Of a DNA stretch of 64,000 bases, positions 33,238 to 41,566 are shown piece by piece; the stretch's first letter is position 1; every line of letters begins with the position of its first letter. The notes beneath the pieces are model-generated. The model worked only from the letters and a program-made list of their open reading frames with translations. It had not been told where the DNA came from and did not search any database. Source of the stretch: Leptospira noumeaensis (GTDB taxonomy: Bacteria; Spirochaetota; Leptospiria; Leptospirales; Leptospiraceae); the NCBI RefSeq assembly GCF_004770765.1, contig NZ_RQFK01000026.1:1426001-1490000 (forward strand), given 5' to 3'. Made by a program: the position numbers and the translations under genes.

Positions 33238-34666
33238 GTTTGTGGATTTGGATAAAATCTACAGTTTGTGCGACAGATCCCGGTGCTCCCGAAAGAATCA
33301 CAACGGTATCTCCTGACTTTAATTTACCTTCTGACTTTAATGTTTTACTCATAAAAGCAATCATATCAGGAAACTTATCCATCATTGGCATTACGTATGC
33401 TTCGACACCCCAGTACAATTGCATCTTTCTTGCCGTTCCAAGAAATGGTGTGAAAGAATAAATTGGTTTCATCGGACGAAACTCTGAAGATAGAAGAGAA
33501 GAATATCCTGATCTTGTAAAGTTGATGATGGCTTTTGCGTTGATAGACCGGGAAATCGCTTCGGCAGCACTGCCAAGAGCCGTTCGTTCCACTTCAAATT
33601 CAGAACGATCCATACTACGTAAGTGTGATAAGTAAATTTCCGATTCCTCTGCTGCTTGGATGATACTTGTCATGGTTCTTACAGTTTCAATTGGATATTT
33701 TCCAGAAGCTGTTTCACCAGACAACATAACGGCATCTGTTCCATCCATCACCGCATTGGCAACATCACTGGCTTCGGCCCTTGTCGGACGAGGGTTGTCA
33801 ATCATTGTCTCTAACATCTGTGTGGCGGTGATGACAGGTTTCCCTTGTTGGTTTAACTTAGTGATCATCTCTTTTTGGATGATAGGAACGTATTGAGTGT
33901 CTAATTCCACACCCAAATCTCCGCGAGCAATCATGATCCCATCACAATTATCAATGATTTCTTCGATATTCTGAATGGCCTCTGGCCGTTCTATTTTGGC
34001 AATAAGACCAGCATAACTGTCCTTCATAAATTGTCTTGCCATCTCTAAGTCGCTCGCTCGTCTAACAAAAGATAGAGCGATGTAATCAACACCGAGTGAT
34101 AAGGCAAATTGTAAGTCTTCTATGTCTTTTTCAGAAAGAGCGGGTGCGGAGATTGGTGTCCCAGGTAAATTGATACCTTTGTTGTCTTTTAATGTCCCAC
34201 CAATGACAGTTTCTAAAATAGCTTTTTCCTTTGTTTTGGATTTTACAACAAACGAAAGTTTGCCGTCGTCAATGAGAAGTTTGTGCCCTACATCGATGTC
34301 ATTTAAAATGTATTGGTAGGTACAACCGATTTCCTCTGTTGTTCCGAGAAAGTCGGACTTGTTATTGATGGCGATTTGGTCCCCGGTTTTTAGCTCTAAG
34401 GGTCCAGTCCCTAATTTTCCCGTTCTAATTTTCGGGCCTTGTAAGTCAGCAAGGATTCCAATGGACTTGCCGGATTCCTGTTCACATTCACGTAAGAGTT
34501 CAAAAATTTCTTTGTGGTAGTCGTGGGTGGAATGGGAAAAATTCATCCTAGCCAAATCCATTCCTGAATAAATCAGTTTTAGAATCGTTTCACGGTTAGC
34601 AGATGCGGGGCCAATGGTACAGATAATTTTCGTGCGTTTGTTTGGGATTTTGTCGTCTTCCGGCAT
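33230..34666 (-). CDS. pyk: Pyruvate kinase
   Basis: Transfers phosphate from phosphoenolpyruvate to ADP. A 478-residue enzyme from ATG 34666; the frame continues upstream without family character. Visible: KIICTIGPASANRETILKLI, GMDLARMNFSHS, DLQGPKIRTG, the catalytic Lys in GLIAKIERPEAI, MIARGDLGVE and the signature TATQMLETMI. The C-terminal allosteric domain (TRSGYSSLLSSEFRP) is present. Divergent from the HDAC-like gene, with both promoters in about 90 bp. Confidence 0.96.
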   Translation of the reverse strand: MPEDDKIPNKRTKIICTIGPASANRETILKLIYSGMDLARMNFSHSTHDYHKEIFELLRECEQESGKSIGILADLQGPKIRTGKLGTGPLELKTGDQIAINNKSDFLGTTEEIGCTYQYILNDIDVGHKLLIDDGKLSFVVKSKTKEKAILETVIGGTLKDNKGINLPGTPISAPALSEKDIEDLQFALSLGVDYIALSFVRRASDLEMARQFMKDSYAGLIAKIERPEAIQNIEEIIDNCDGIMIARGDLGVELDTQYVPIIQKEMITKLNQQGKPVITATQMLETMIDNPRPTRAEASDVANAVMDGTDAVMLSGETASGKYPIETVRTMTSIIQAAEESEIYLSHLRSMDRSEFEVERTALGSAAEAISRSINAKAIINFTRSGYSSLLSSEFRPMKPIYSFTPFLGTARKMQLYWGVEAYVMPMMDKFPDMIAFMSKTLKSEGKLKSGDTVVILSGAPGSVAQTVDFIQIHKLK

Positions 34667-34721
34667 AGGCCCTATTCTTAGCTTTTTTGTTTTTTCCTGC
34701 AAGTAAATTGTACGGATTGAA

Positions 34722-34750
34722 TTGACTTGTGTCATTTTTCGCAAAAATAT
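34722..34750 (+). promoter_or_regulatory. Candidate promoter of the first HDAC-like gene, leaderless configuration
   Basis: TTGACT (34722-34727), 17-bp spacer, AAATAT (34745-34750). The predicted transcript start, about 34757, is next to ATG 34758. No ribosome binding site is visible. Confidence 0.45.
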
Positions 34751-34757
34751 CAATTTA

Positions 34758-35657
34758 ATGGCATCTAATGCACTCGCTCTCATTTACCATTCTTCGTACA
34801 ATCTCGAATTACCTGGTCATGTGTTCCCGGCACACAAGTATTCTCATCTTTACAATCGTGTCAAAAGGGATCCCGTTTATGCATCCTGGGACATTTTGTT
34901 ACCCAAAAAAGCAGAAGATGCAGATTTAGAACTCGTTCATACCAAAGAATACTTAGATGATCTTTTCAGTTATGAACATACATCTCGCACTATGTATTCT
35001 GAACTTCCGCTTAATCGTAGTATTGTGGAAAGTTTTATGTATGGTGTCGGCGGAACGATTATGGCAGCAGAACTTTCAAAAAACTTTCAATTTGCTTTGA
35101 ATATGGGCGGTGGTTATCATCACAGTTTTCCCGACAGAGCCGAAGGTTTTTGTTACTTGAACGATGTTGCGATTGCGATCAGAAAACAAAAAGAAACATC
35201 ACCCAACATAAATGCTCTCATCATTGACTTGGATTTGCACCAAGGAAATGGGAATTCCTATATTTTTCAGTATGATGACAAAGTTTTCACATTTTCGATG
35301 CACCAAGGAAATCTTTACCCTAAGAAAGAAGAATCTAACTTAGATGTGAACTTAGAAGCAAACACCAAAGATGATGAATATTTATCTACATTAGAAACTT
35401 CCTTAAACCAGATCAGAAAAGATTTTGATGCAAATATAATTTATTATGTTGCAGGTGCTGATCCTTATGAAGATGATTCTCTTGGTGAATTAAAAATTTC
35501 TATGAAAGGTTTAAAAGAAAGAGATTTGATGGTTCGAAAGTTTGCAGAGTCTCTCAATGTTCCTTGTGTTGTGACTCTAGCAGGTGGATATGCGCGCGAT
35601 TTTCGTGATACCGTAGAAATTCATTTTAATACCATCACTGCATTTGGTGAAAAGTAA
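34758..35657 (+). CDS. Histone deacetylase-superfamily enzyme (first of two)
   Basis: A 299-residue arginase/deacetylase-fold protein. Zinc and catalytic motifs: GGGYHHSFPDRAEGFCYLND (tandem His), IIDLDLHQGNGNSYIF (Asp-x-His ligands), and the third ligand in AGADPYEDDSLGELKIS. Bacterial members deacetylate polyamines, acetoin-pathway proteins or other acetyl-lysines; this shorter form resembles the class IV/HDAC11-like group more than AcuC, a weak judgement. I start at ATG 34758; upstream in-frame residues lie in the promoter. It overlaps the next gene by one base (TAATG), so the unknown protein that follows is a likely partner. Confidence 0.88.
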   Translation: MASNALALIYHSSYNLELPGHVFPAHKYSHLYNRVKRDPVYASWDILLPKKAEDADLELVHTKEYLDDLFSYEHTSRTMYSELPLNRSIVESFMYGVGGTIMAAELSKNFQFALNMGGGYHHSFPDRAEGFCYLNDVAIAIRKQKETSPNINALIIDLDLHQGNGNSYIFQYDDKVFTFSMHQGNLYPKKEESNLDVNLEANTKDDEYLSTLETSLNQIRKDFDANIIYYVAGADPYEDDSLGELKISMKGLKERDLMVRKFAESLNVPCVVTLAGGYARDFRDTVEIHFNTITAFGEK

Positions 35658-36472
35658 TGGGTGTTTTTTCATCTACAGACAAAAAGAAAAACGAATCTGA
35701 CTGGTTAAACTTGGATGAGTTGTCTTTAGTTGATGTTTCCAAAGAACTCAATACTTCACTCAATATGGAACCCAGGTTATTCAACCGGTTCACTCATTAT
35801 GAGGTGGAGCAGTTGTTAGTTGGTGCTGGGTTAATATCCGCTGTCGAAAAACGTGGTTTTCCCAATCCAATCATTGAATTAGAAATTCTGAATAATTTCG
35901 ACAATCGCATTTATATTAAAACTGAAAATAGAAAAATCTTAGTTCATACACGTTTGAAAGTTTCTCAATTCCAAATGAAAGGGGATGATGAACAGTTCCC
36001 TATGATTTATATCGATTGGCTTCTCACTCAAAATATTAATTTTGAACCGGGAGATATCAAAAAGGAACTTTATTTTGGTCAAGAATATCCTGGTCTTAAT
36101 GTCCTAAACGAATTCACCGATTTCATTCGTGTCCTTTCTAAAAAATTGGGAACATCAGGTGCTTTTAATGTTCCTGAGTATTTTCATGATGCAGTTTTAT
36201 TTTCTCGTAAATTTCGTTTTATTGATCCTGAAAAGGAAGGAACGTTCCGAGCGCTTGTCAGAAATTTTCGTGGTACCAATTTACGGAATTTATCTTCTCA
36301 AATCCATCAGAACAGAGTTCGTTATGAAAATGGAGAACCTTATGAGTGGAAGTATGGAGAAATGATTTCCTGCACCGATGCCTATTTGGAGAAAAAAGTT
36401 TTCCATGAGGCGTATTTTAAGCGCGTGGACGAAGTGAAAGAAAAACTAAAATTCACTTTGGTCTCAAAGTAA
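35657..36472 (+). CDS. Conserved protein of unknown function
   Basis: A 271-residue soluble protein I do not recognise. It has no signal peptide or membrane segment. The middle shows alternating beta-like segments (NPIIELEILNNFDNRIYIKT, KILVHTRLKVSQFQMKG, MIYIDWLLTQNINF) and the C-terminal half is helical and basic, with SRKFRFIDPEKEGTFRALVR. The start ATG overlaps the stop of the HDAC-like gene, and the response regulator-phosphatase gene follows 27 bp later, so the three probably form one operon. It might be an acetylation- or GNAT-like fold companion, but no motif supports that; function left open. Confidence 0.75.
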   Translation: MGVFSSTDKKKNESDWLNLDELSLVDVSKELNTSLNMEPRLFNRFTHYEVEQLLVGAGLISAVEKRGFPNPIIELEILNNFDNRIYIKTENRKILVHTRLKVSQFQMKGDDEQFPMIYIDWLLTQNINFEPGDIKKELYFGQEYPGLNVLNEFTDFIRVLSKKLGTSGAFNVPEYFHDAVLFSRKFRFIDPEKEGTFRALVRNFRGTNLRNLSSQIHQNRVRYENGEPYEWKYGEMISCTDAYLEKKVFHEAYFKRVDEVKEKLKFTLVSK

Positions 36473-36499
36473 ACCTCTGGTTTGCCGATAATCTAGTAG

Positions 36500-37615
36500 A
36501 TGTCCGAACATTCATTTAAACCCGAGATTCTCATCATAGATGATGATACTGAAATCTGTGAAACCTTAGAACTCATCATCAATGGCTTAGGATATTTTGT
36601 GCGGTATTTTACAAATCCACTCCAGGGTTTGGAATACTTTGAAGGGGAAAGAAATCCAATTGTTTTTTTAGACGTCAATATGCCGCAGACTACGGGTTTA
36701 GATTTATTACCAAAAATCAAAGCACATGATTCTAAAACGCAAGTGCTTATGATGACTGGAGAACATGACATTCAAACTGTAGTTTCTTCTTTGTACCACC
36801 GAGCTTCTGACTTTATCTTAAAACCGTTCCATACAAAATCCATTGAAGCCGCGATTTCCCGTGCCTTTGAATATTATAATTTTTTAAAAGATAAAGAATC
36901 GATGGATGAATCCATCAAACGTGACCTAAGGCTCGCTGCAAAAATTCAAACAAGAACTATGAATTTACCACAGAACTTGGGTCATAAAATTTTTTCAGAA
37001 ATCAAACCTGTGAGTTTTGTTTCCGGTGATTTTTTTCAAGTTTTGCCATTGGAAGAAGATCGAACTTTGATTTTGATGGGCGATATTGAAGGTCACGGTG
37101 TCACTTCTGGTCTCATTGCCATTCTTATGACAGCCATTCATAAAGAACTCACACGAACAACAACCATTGCACCTTCTGAGTTACTTTCTCGTTTGAATCG
37201 AGAGCTTTGTACTGAAATCGGTACACATAGTATGACAGCCATTAGTATCATTGTTGATCATTCTAAGAAAAAAATTACTTACGCTAGGGGAGGTCATCCT
37301 TTTCCTTTAGTTTTTCAAAAAGGAAACCGTGCTCCCTTAATTTTACAAGACCAGTCAGGCCAAATTTTAGGAATTTTGAAAGAAATGGAATTTGCTGAAA
37401 ATGAAGTTTCTGTGGAACCAGGAGACATACTATTTTTGTATTCGGATGGACTACTTGCTTCGAGCACTCATCCTTTGGTTCAAACGTTAATCCAACTTCC
37501 AGGTGGTGAAAACCGGATTGAAAGTATGAAAACAGAAATTACAAACTATATTCAATATTTAGAAACATCTTCTAAAGCATCGGATGACATATCTTATTTG
37601 CTTCTAGAGATTTAA
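36500..37615 (+). CDS. Response regulator with PP2C-type (RsbU/SpoIIE) phosphatase output
   Basis: A 371-residue two-domain protein. Residues ~8-125: receiver domain with acidic pocket IDDDTE, phosphoacceptor Asp in IVFLDVNMPQTTG and Lys in FILKPF. Residues ~145-370: PPM serine phosphatase: LAAKIQTRTMN, SFVSGDFFQV, the metal-binding ILMGDIEGHGVTSG, ARGGHPFPLV, LYSDGL and DDISYLLLEI. Such proteins dephosphorylate anti-sigma factor antagonists in partner-switching cascades that control stress or developmental sigma factors. No cognate kinase or anti-sigma gene is adjacent. Its 3' end overlaps the convergent membrane protein gene by 44 bp. Confidence 0.92.
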   Translation: MSEHSFKPEILIIDDDTEICETLELIINGLGYFVRYFTNPLQGLEYFEGERNPIVFLDVNMPQTTGLDLLPKIKAHDSKTQVLMMTGEHDIQTVVSSLYHRASDFILKPFHTKSIEAAISRAFEYYNFLKDKESMDESIKRDLRLAAKIQTRTMNLPQNLGHKIFSEIKPVSFVSGDFFQVLPLEEDRTLILMGDIEGHGVTSGLIAILMTAIHKELTRTTTIAPSELLSRLNRELCTEIGTHSMTAISIIVDHSKKKITYARGGHPFPLVFQKGNRAPLILQDQSGQILGILKEMEFAENEVSVEPGDILFLYSDGLLASSTHPLVQTLIQLPGGENRIESMKTEITNYIQYLETSSKASDDISYLLLEI

Positions 37616-39194
37616 TATATTCGATATTTGTTTTTGTAGCTTCTTTTAAAAATAAACCGAGTGAATCTTTGGATTTGAAACTTCCATCTTCGAATCCTTT
37701 TTTCCAATCGACTCTGTGTAGTTTCATTTTTCGAATGATCTCTTGTTTTTCTGGGAAATCACAAAGTTTATTTGTAATCACTTCGCCTTTATAAAATAAA
37801 AAATCTCCTTTTGCAAAAAACTTTTTATCCTCTTTGGGAAGATTGTTTATGTATGTTTTGTTTTCAGTCACATAACTTTGAATTGTCTGTTTTGTGGTTT
37901 CCCAAAGTTGTTCCCTGTTTGGGTTTGGTTGGTTTAAGGTGAATCCGGAAAAAATTACAATGGTAGTTCCAAATAAAAAATTTGGAATCCATTCAATAGA
38001 TATTTCCTTTGACTCGATCCAAAACTGATGGGCAAGGAATGTAATGGGTAACCAATAAAATCCCATCAAATCCCAATCCGCAGGGAAACCCAATTGAGGA
38101 TTGTGGAAAAATCCATGTAGAAAAAATGCTAGGATGGAAACTAAAATTACCTTTGTTTCTGGCCTCTTTACAAAAACCTTCCATTCATTTTTAGAAAAGA
38201 AAAACTGATATAGTAAAAATAACGTAGCGATCGAAGCATTCCAATACAAAACAGATAGAATTTCTTTCAAATGATTGGAAGATAACAATCGGTTTTTGGG
38301 ATAAAAAGGCGGATGGATTAAATGTGTACTATTTCTATCAATCGAAGGATCGTGGAAAAAAAGAAAGTAACTGAACCAAGGCAGGAGGATTCCAAAACCT
38401 ATCAGCCCACAAATGAATAAATGTTTTAATTTCTTTTCTTTTGGTGAATGAAAATACCATAAATAAATTAATAAAAGAACCAAATATCCGGATACCAAAT
38501 GGAATAACATGGAAAGGGCAACGAGAGCAGTCGATCCGTATAACAAAAGGTCGGTGTCATTTGGGTTTTTTACATATTTAGAAACAAAAATATAAAGTAA
38601 TAAATGGCAACCAGTGACCAATGTATAGTTTTCGGCATATCCAAATGTGAGTAATATTCCACCTGATGCAAGTAAGACGAGAATGGAAAAAGAGTTGGAT
38701 TTGTTTTTTTCTTTTGCAGTCCAGAGAAAACCAAAAATCATTCCGATCCCCGCGAGTTGGGATAAAAATGTATAAGAAATTCTTGGGTCATCGGAAAAAC
38801 CCAAATAGGATAGAAAATTGGAAACTTGACTATGAAGGATTGTTTCCCAAATTTCATCCAATGTGAACTGAAAGCCAAAAAGTTTGGTTTCTAAAAGGTT
38901 GGTTTCAAGAAGGAGAAGGCCATCACCCCAATCCATATTCCGAATGGGAAATAAAACCAAAAAAATAAAAAATACAAAACCAATGATCCAATTGGAGGGA
39001 ATGTGTTTTTTTAATTTTTCCGCCAAATGACTGTTTTTCGATATCCCCATTAAAAAAATGGATTGGACTAAAATGAAAAAAATAGATAAAGAAATGTATG
39101 TAATCCTTTCGCCCGGGAAAAACCAAAGTTTTGTAGGCAAAAATTGAGCTCCCAGTAGGAAAATATAAGAAAGGTATAAGAAGGTTATTTTCAT
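37572..39194 (-). CDS. Polytopic membrane protein, possible GT-C-like glycosyltransferase
   Basis: A 540-residue protein with about a dozen hydrophobic segments. Features that suggest the GT-C superfamily: a first extracytoplasmic loop after TM1-3 with MDWGDGLLLLETNL containing acidic residues, a long soluble C-terminal part (from about residue 435), and an internal FPADWDLMGFYWLP motif. No firm family can be named. The gene overlaps the DUF4105-like gene by 4 bp and is downstream of it, so the two probably act together in envelope or lipoprotein modification. ATG 39194 is a good start, directly followed by a hydrophobic helix. Confidence 0.7.
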   Translation of the reverse strand: MKITFLYLSYIFLLGAQFLPTKLWFFPGERITYISLSIFFILVQSIFLMGISKNSHLAEKLKKHIPSNWIIGFVFFIFLVLFPIRNMDWGDGLLLLETNLLETKLFGFQFTLDEIWETILHSQVSNFLSYLGFSDDPRISYTFLSQLAGIGMIFGFLWTAKEKNKSNSFSILVLLASGGILLTFGYAENYTLVTGCHLLLYIFVSKYVKNPNDTDLLLYGSTALVALSMLFHLVSGYLVLLLIYLWYFHSPKEKKLKHLFICGLIGFGILLPWFSYFLFFHDPSIDRNSTHLIHPPFYPKNRLLSSNHLKEILSVLYWNASIATLFLLYQFFFSKNEWKVFVKRPETKVILVSILAFFLHGFFHNPQLGFPADWDLMGFYWLPITFLAHQFWIESKEISIEWIPNFLFGTTIVIFSGFTLNQPNPNREQLWETTKQTIQSYVTENKTYINNLPKEDKKFFAKGDFLFYKGEVITNKLCDFPEKQEIIRKMKLHRVDWKKGFEDGSFKSKDSLGLFLKEATKTNIEYIKSLEANKICHPML

Positions 39195-40810
39195 GGTGTT
39201 TTTTGTTCGTAGTATTCTTCGGGGATATCTTCTGCTGCTATAAAAGGGAAATGTCCTTTTCGGATATTAAAAAATGCAAGTTCGGGAAGGCTATAAAATA
39301 CGGACTCAGTTCCTTTGGAAAATCTTTGTCCTTTGTCAAAGGGAGAAGTCAAAATCCCCATCCCCGTGTATCCCATTCCATAAACTGTATTGGCCAAACC
39401 AAAGATTGGCCGATTCCAAATTGTTTCTTCGGTAAAAAACAAAAACGGAGGGTCGAGTGGATTGGACTTATAAACCTTTGATGTGGGGACAAAACGTTCT
39501 GTAAAATGTTTTTCCGTAAAGTTTGTCAGTTTGTTTCGTTTTAAATTTCGGTAAGACAAAAATACTTTCGTATGTTTGGTGCCCGAATTAAATTCTAATT
39601 TTTTTGCAGCAATTGCTGGTACAAAATTCAAACTCAACATCTTACTTGAAAGTGGATTCCAAATCATTTCATTTCCAATTTTACCATCGGGGAACATTTC
39701 ATTCATGTAACGGAAAAGTTCAGATGTACAATTTTGGTGAGTCAGATGGTAAGAATATAATTTTCTAATTCCTTCTGTGTAGGATTCATAATCTTTTTCT
39801 TTTTCAACGTTTTCTTTGAGATCTGAATATTGTTTGGTTTGTGATTGGTTTCTGTAAGGATTGTATCCTTCCCAATTGAATTCAAGTCCCTCTGATGGCA
39901 CACCAGATTCCAAATATCCTTGATAACGGACAAGGAAGGATTCCCAATTAAAAAAATGGATGGGATCAAAACCGGAAGCAAAAACTTGTTTTCTAGATGC
40001 AAACAAATTTGCGTATTCTTTTTGTTTGGTTGTTTTCACTGATTCTGGTAAATCCGTAAGAGGAAGGTATTGGAATCCGTCTAAATTTTTTTTTGGAAAT
40101 ACAATGGTTTTTGCCTCTATCGATTTCTGTAAATAAAGGATACGAATGAGTAAAATCATCTCTTCCCAATCGTTGCAATCTTGACTAAAAATACAGGATC
40201 GCAGATTCTTTGTTAGCTCTTTTGTATATCCTTTCCAGATGTTTATTTCATCTTCACTTAACTGGAATTCTGGTCCATTCAATTGTAAAAAAGCAGGTTC
40301 ATAGGTAAGAACTGGATTAAGTAAATACATACGAACAAAGTTTTTTTTCTCTGCCCTTGCTAATGAATCGGTTTTGGTTTGGATGGTATGAATCAGTTGG
40401 TAAGGAGAATCTGTTTTTGGTAAAGAAGTTGTATTGGCTGTGAGAAGTTCTTCACCATTTTTTTTTTCATTTTCTGTGATGAATTTCTCTATAAATTCTT
40501 TTTCATTCTTGGTTAAAGAAAATAAATTAGGAATGGGAGAATCGGGATCAGAGATATTCGTAAAATAACCAAATCCCGGAATGGGTAAGGAACTGTTTTT
40601 TCCTTTTGTTTGAAATTCAGAAAACTCTAAATCTCGTTCTAATTTTTTTTTGTTTTGGATATGGGTTTCCTGAACTAAATATAATTCATTCCATTTTTGA
40701 CGTAATAAACGTTTTGCGGTTTCAGATAACTCCCATTCGTAAAGTTCAATGTTCCTATTTTGAACCACACCATATTGGAATCGAAAATCTTCCCAAGGTT
40801 CCCGAACCAA
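39191..40810 (-). CDS. DUF4105 (Lnb-like) exported protein; canonical part of the frame
   Basis: From TTG 40810 the frame codes 539 residues, but real coding sequence evidently begins further upstream (see the next entry). Recognisable features: VREPWEDFRFQYGVVQNRN and LELYEWELS-like N-terminal part, then THQNCTSELFRYMNEMF in the middle, which matches the Asn-Cys-Thr core of DUF4105. This domain is the N-terminal domain of Lnb, a transacylase that makes lyso-form lipoproteins in some Gram-positives; Cys and His are catalytic there. Many further residues are unlike any family I know. The 4-bp overlap with the downstream GT-C-like membrane protein suggests one functional unit. Function is inference. 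Confidence 0.72.
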   Translation of the reverse strand: MVREPWEDFRFQYGVVQNRNIELYEWELSETAKRLLRQKWNELYLVQETHIQNKKKLERDLEFSEFQTKGKNSSLPIPGFGYFTNISDPDSPIPNLFSLTKNEKEFIEKFITENEKKNGEELLTANTTSLPKTDSPYQLIHTIQTKTDSLARAEKKNFVRMYLLNPVLTYEPAFLQLNGPEFQLSEDEINIWKGYTKELTKNLRSCIFSQDCNDWEEMILLIRILYLQKSIEAKTIVFPKKNLDGFQYLPLTDLPESVKTTKQKEYANLFASRKQVFASGFDPIHFFNWESFLVRYQGYLESGVPSEGLEFNWEGYNPYRNQSQTKQYSDLKENVEKEKDYESYTEGIRKLYSYHLTHQNCTSELFRYMNEMFPDGKIGNEMIWNPLSSKMLSLNFVPAIAAKKLEFNSGTKHTKVFLSYRNLKRNKLTNFTEKHFTERFVPTSKVYKSNPLDPPFLFFTEETIWNRPIFGLANTVYGMGYTGMGILTSPFDKGQRFSKGTESVFYSLPELAFFNIRKGHFPFIAAEDIPEEYYEQKTP

Positions 40811-41032
40811 ATGAAAGATTTTGTCTTCAAATGAATATTGGAGATGATATACCCGATCACCAAATCGAAGTGCAGAATGTCCCCCGCTGGATTGACCTGA
40901 ATTCGAATCGATATATAAAAAACCATACCGGTTTTCTTTGGATACAGAATGGATTGGAAAAAAAGAAGGAAAAAAGAAAACAAAGAAAAATAAGGAAAGG
41001 GCGGTGTTTCGCCGCCCTAAGATGAACTGAAT
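40811..41032 (-). other. 5' coding extension of the DUF4105 gene without ATG/GTG/TTG start
   Basis: The frame of the DUF4105 gene stays open upstream of TTG 40810 and encodes a plausible signal peptide (LGRRNTALSLFFFVFFLFPS then FFPIHS) followed by YGFLYIDSNSGQSSGGHSAL and RFGDRVYHLQ, which is the conserved GGHxALRxGDxVYH start of this protein family. No ATG, GTG or TTG occurs in frame here. An ATT at 41030-41032, overlapping the stop codon of the upstream lipoprotein gene, or an ATC at 41021-41023 could initiate; otherwise a frameshift near the 5' end has disabled the gene or a base is wrong. The family conservation says this part was translated at least until recently. Confidence 0.65.
40980..41017 (-). 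terminator. Rho-independent terminator after the 41-kb lipoprotein gene
   Basis: AGGGCGG (complementary arms at 40997-41003 and 41011-41017) with a 7-base loop, followed on the minus strand by a T-rich tail. It lies 15 bp after the lipoprotein stop and inside the apparent signal-peptide coding part of the DUF4105 gene. Confidence 0.7.
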
Positions 41033-41496
41033 TATAGGTTGTACCCGTCTAGGATTAGTTTGGCGACAACGGCATTTTGTTTTGCCACGTCTTCTGTTAC
41101 CAGTTTCATTTCAGATGGTGAAAGGTTTGCTTGTTTCAAACCTTGACCAATGGCTATGTAAGTAACACTGTTTGTTCTCCAAGCCACCACACCGTGTGAT
41201 TTTGCTATTGCAGCAAGTTGGTTTTCCAATTCTTGTTTTTGGTTCTCATAACGAATTTGTAAAGCTACGCTTGCAATGATGTCCTCTTTGTACTCGTTCA
41301 TTGCTTTTTCTTTTTCACCATCAGAAATGGAAGAGATACTTTTGGAAACTGATTTCACGAATGCAGATGTAGAATCAGAGACAGAAATCCCTAATCGGCT
41401 TACACTTGTAGAAGCAGAATCTAAAATAGCACAGTTGTTAAATGAAATTAGAACCGCAATTACGGAAACTAGACTCAAATGTTTGATCATACGCAT
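41032..41496 (-). CDS. Small lipoprotein, function unknown
   Basis: A 154-residue exported protein. Start ATG 41496 has AAGAGG about 7 bp upstream. Signal HLSLVSVIAVLISFNNC ends in a spirochaetal lipobox; the mature protein is Ser/Ala-rich at first, then helical (EDIIASVALQIRYENQKQEL) and contains a conserved-looking stretch HGVVAWRTNSVTYIAIGQGL. I do not recognise a family. A strong terminator follows, so it is likely monocistronic or only leaks into the DUF4105 gene. Confidence 0.8.
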   Translation of the reverse strand: MRMIKHLSLVSVIAVLISFNNCAILDSASTSVSRLGISVSDSTSAFVKSVSKSISSISDGEKEKAMNEYKEDIIASVALQIRYENQKQELENQLAAIAKSHGVVAWRTNSVTYIAIGQGLKQANLSPSEMKLVTEDVAKQNAVVAKLILDGYNL

Positions 41497-41566
41497 AAAA
41501 AACCTCTTACGACGAATTGCAAAGATTCTAAGTCCATTTTTTTACCCGTCAATTAATTTTCTAAAA

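Noticed and set aside
40675..40983. A 102-codon frame starting with a hydrophobic stretch, overlapping the DUF4105 gene
   Set aside because: It is in a different frame from the conserved family residues; its hydrophobic start comes from the same T-rich stretch that encodes the true signal peptide.
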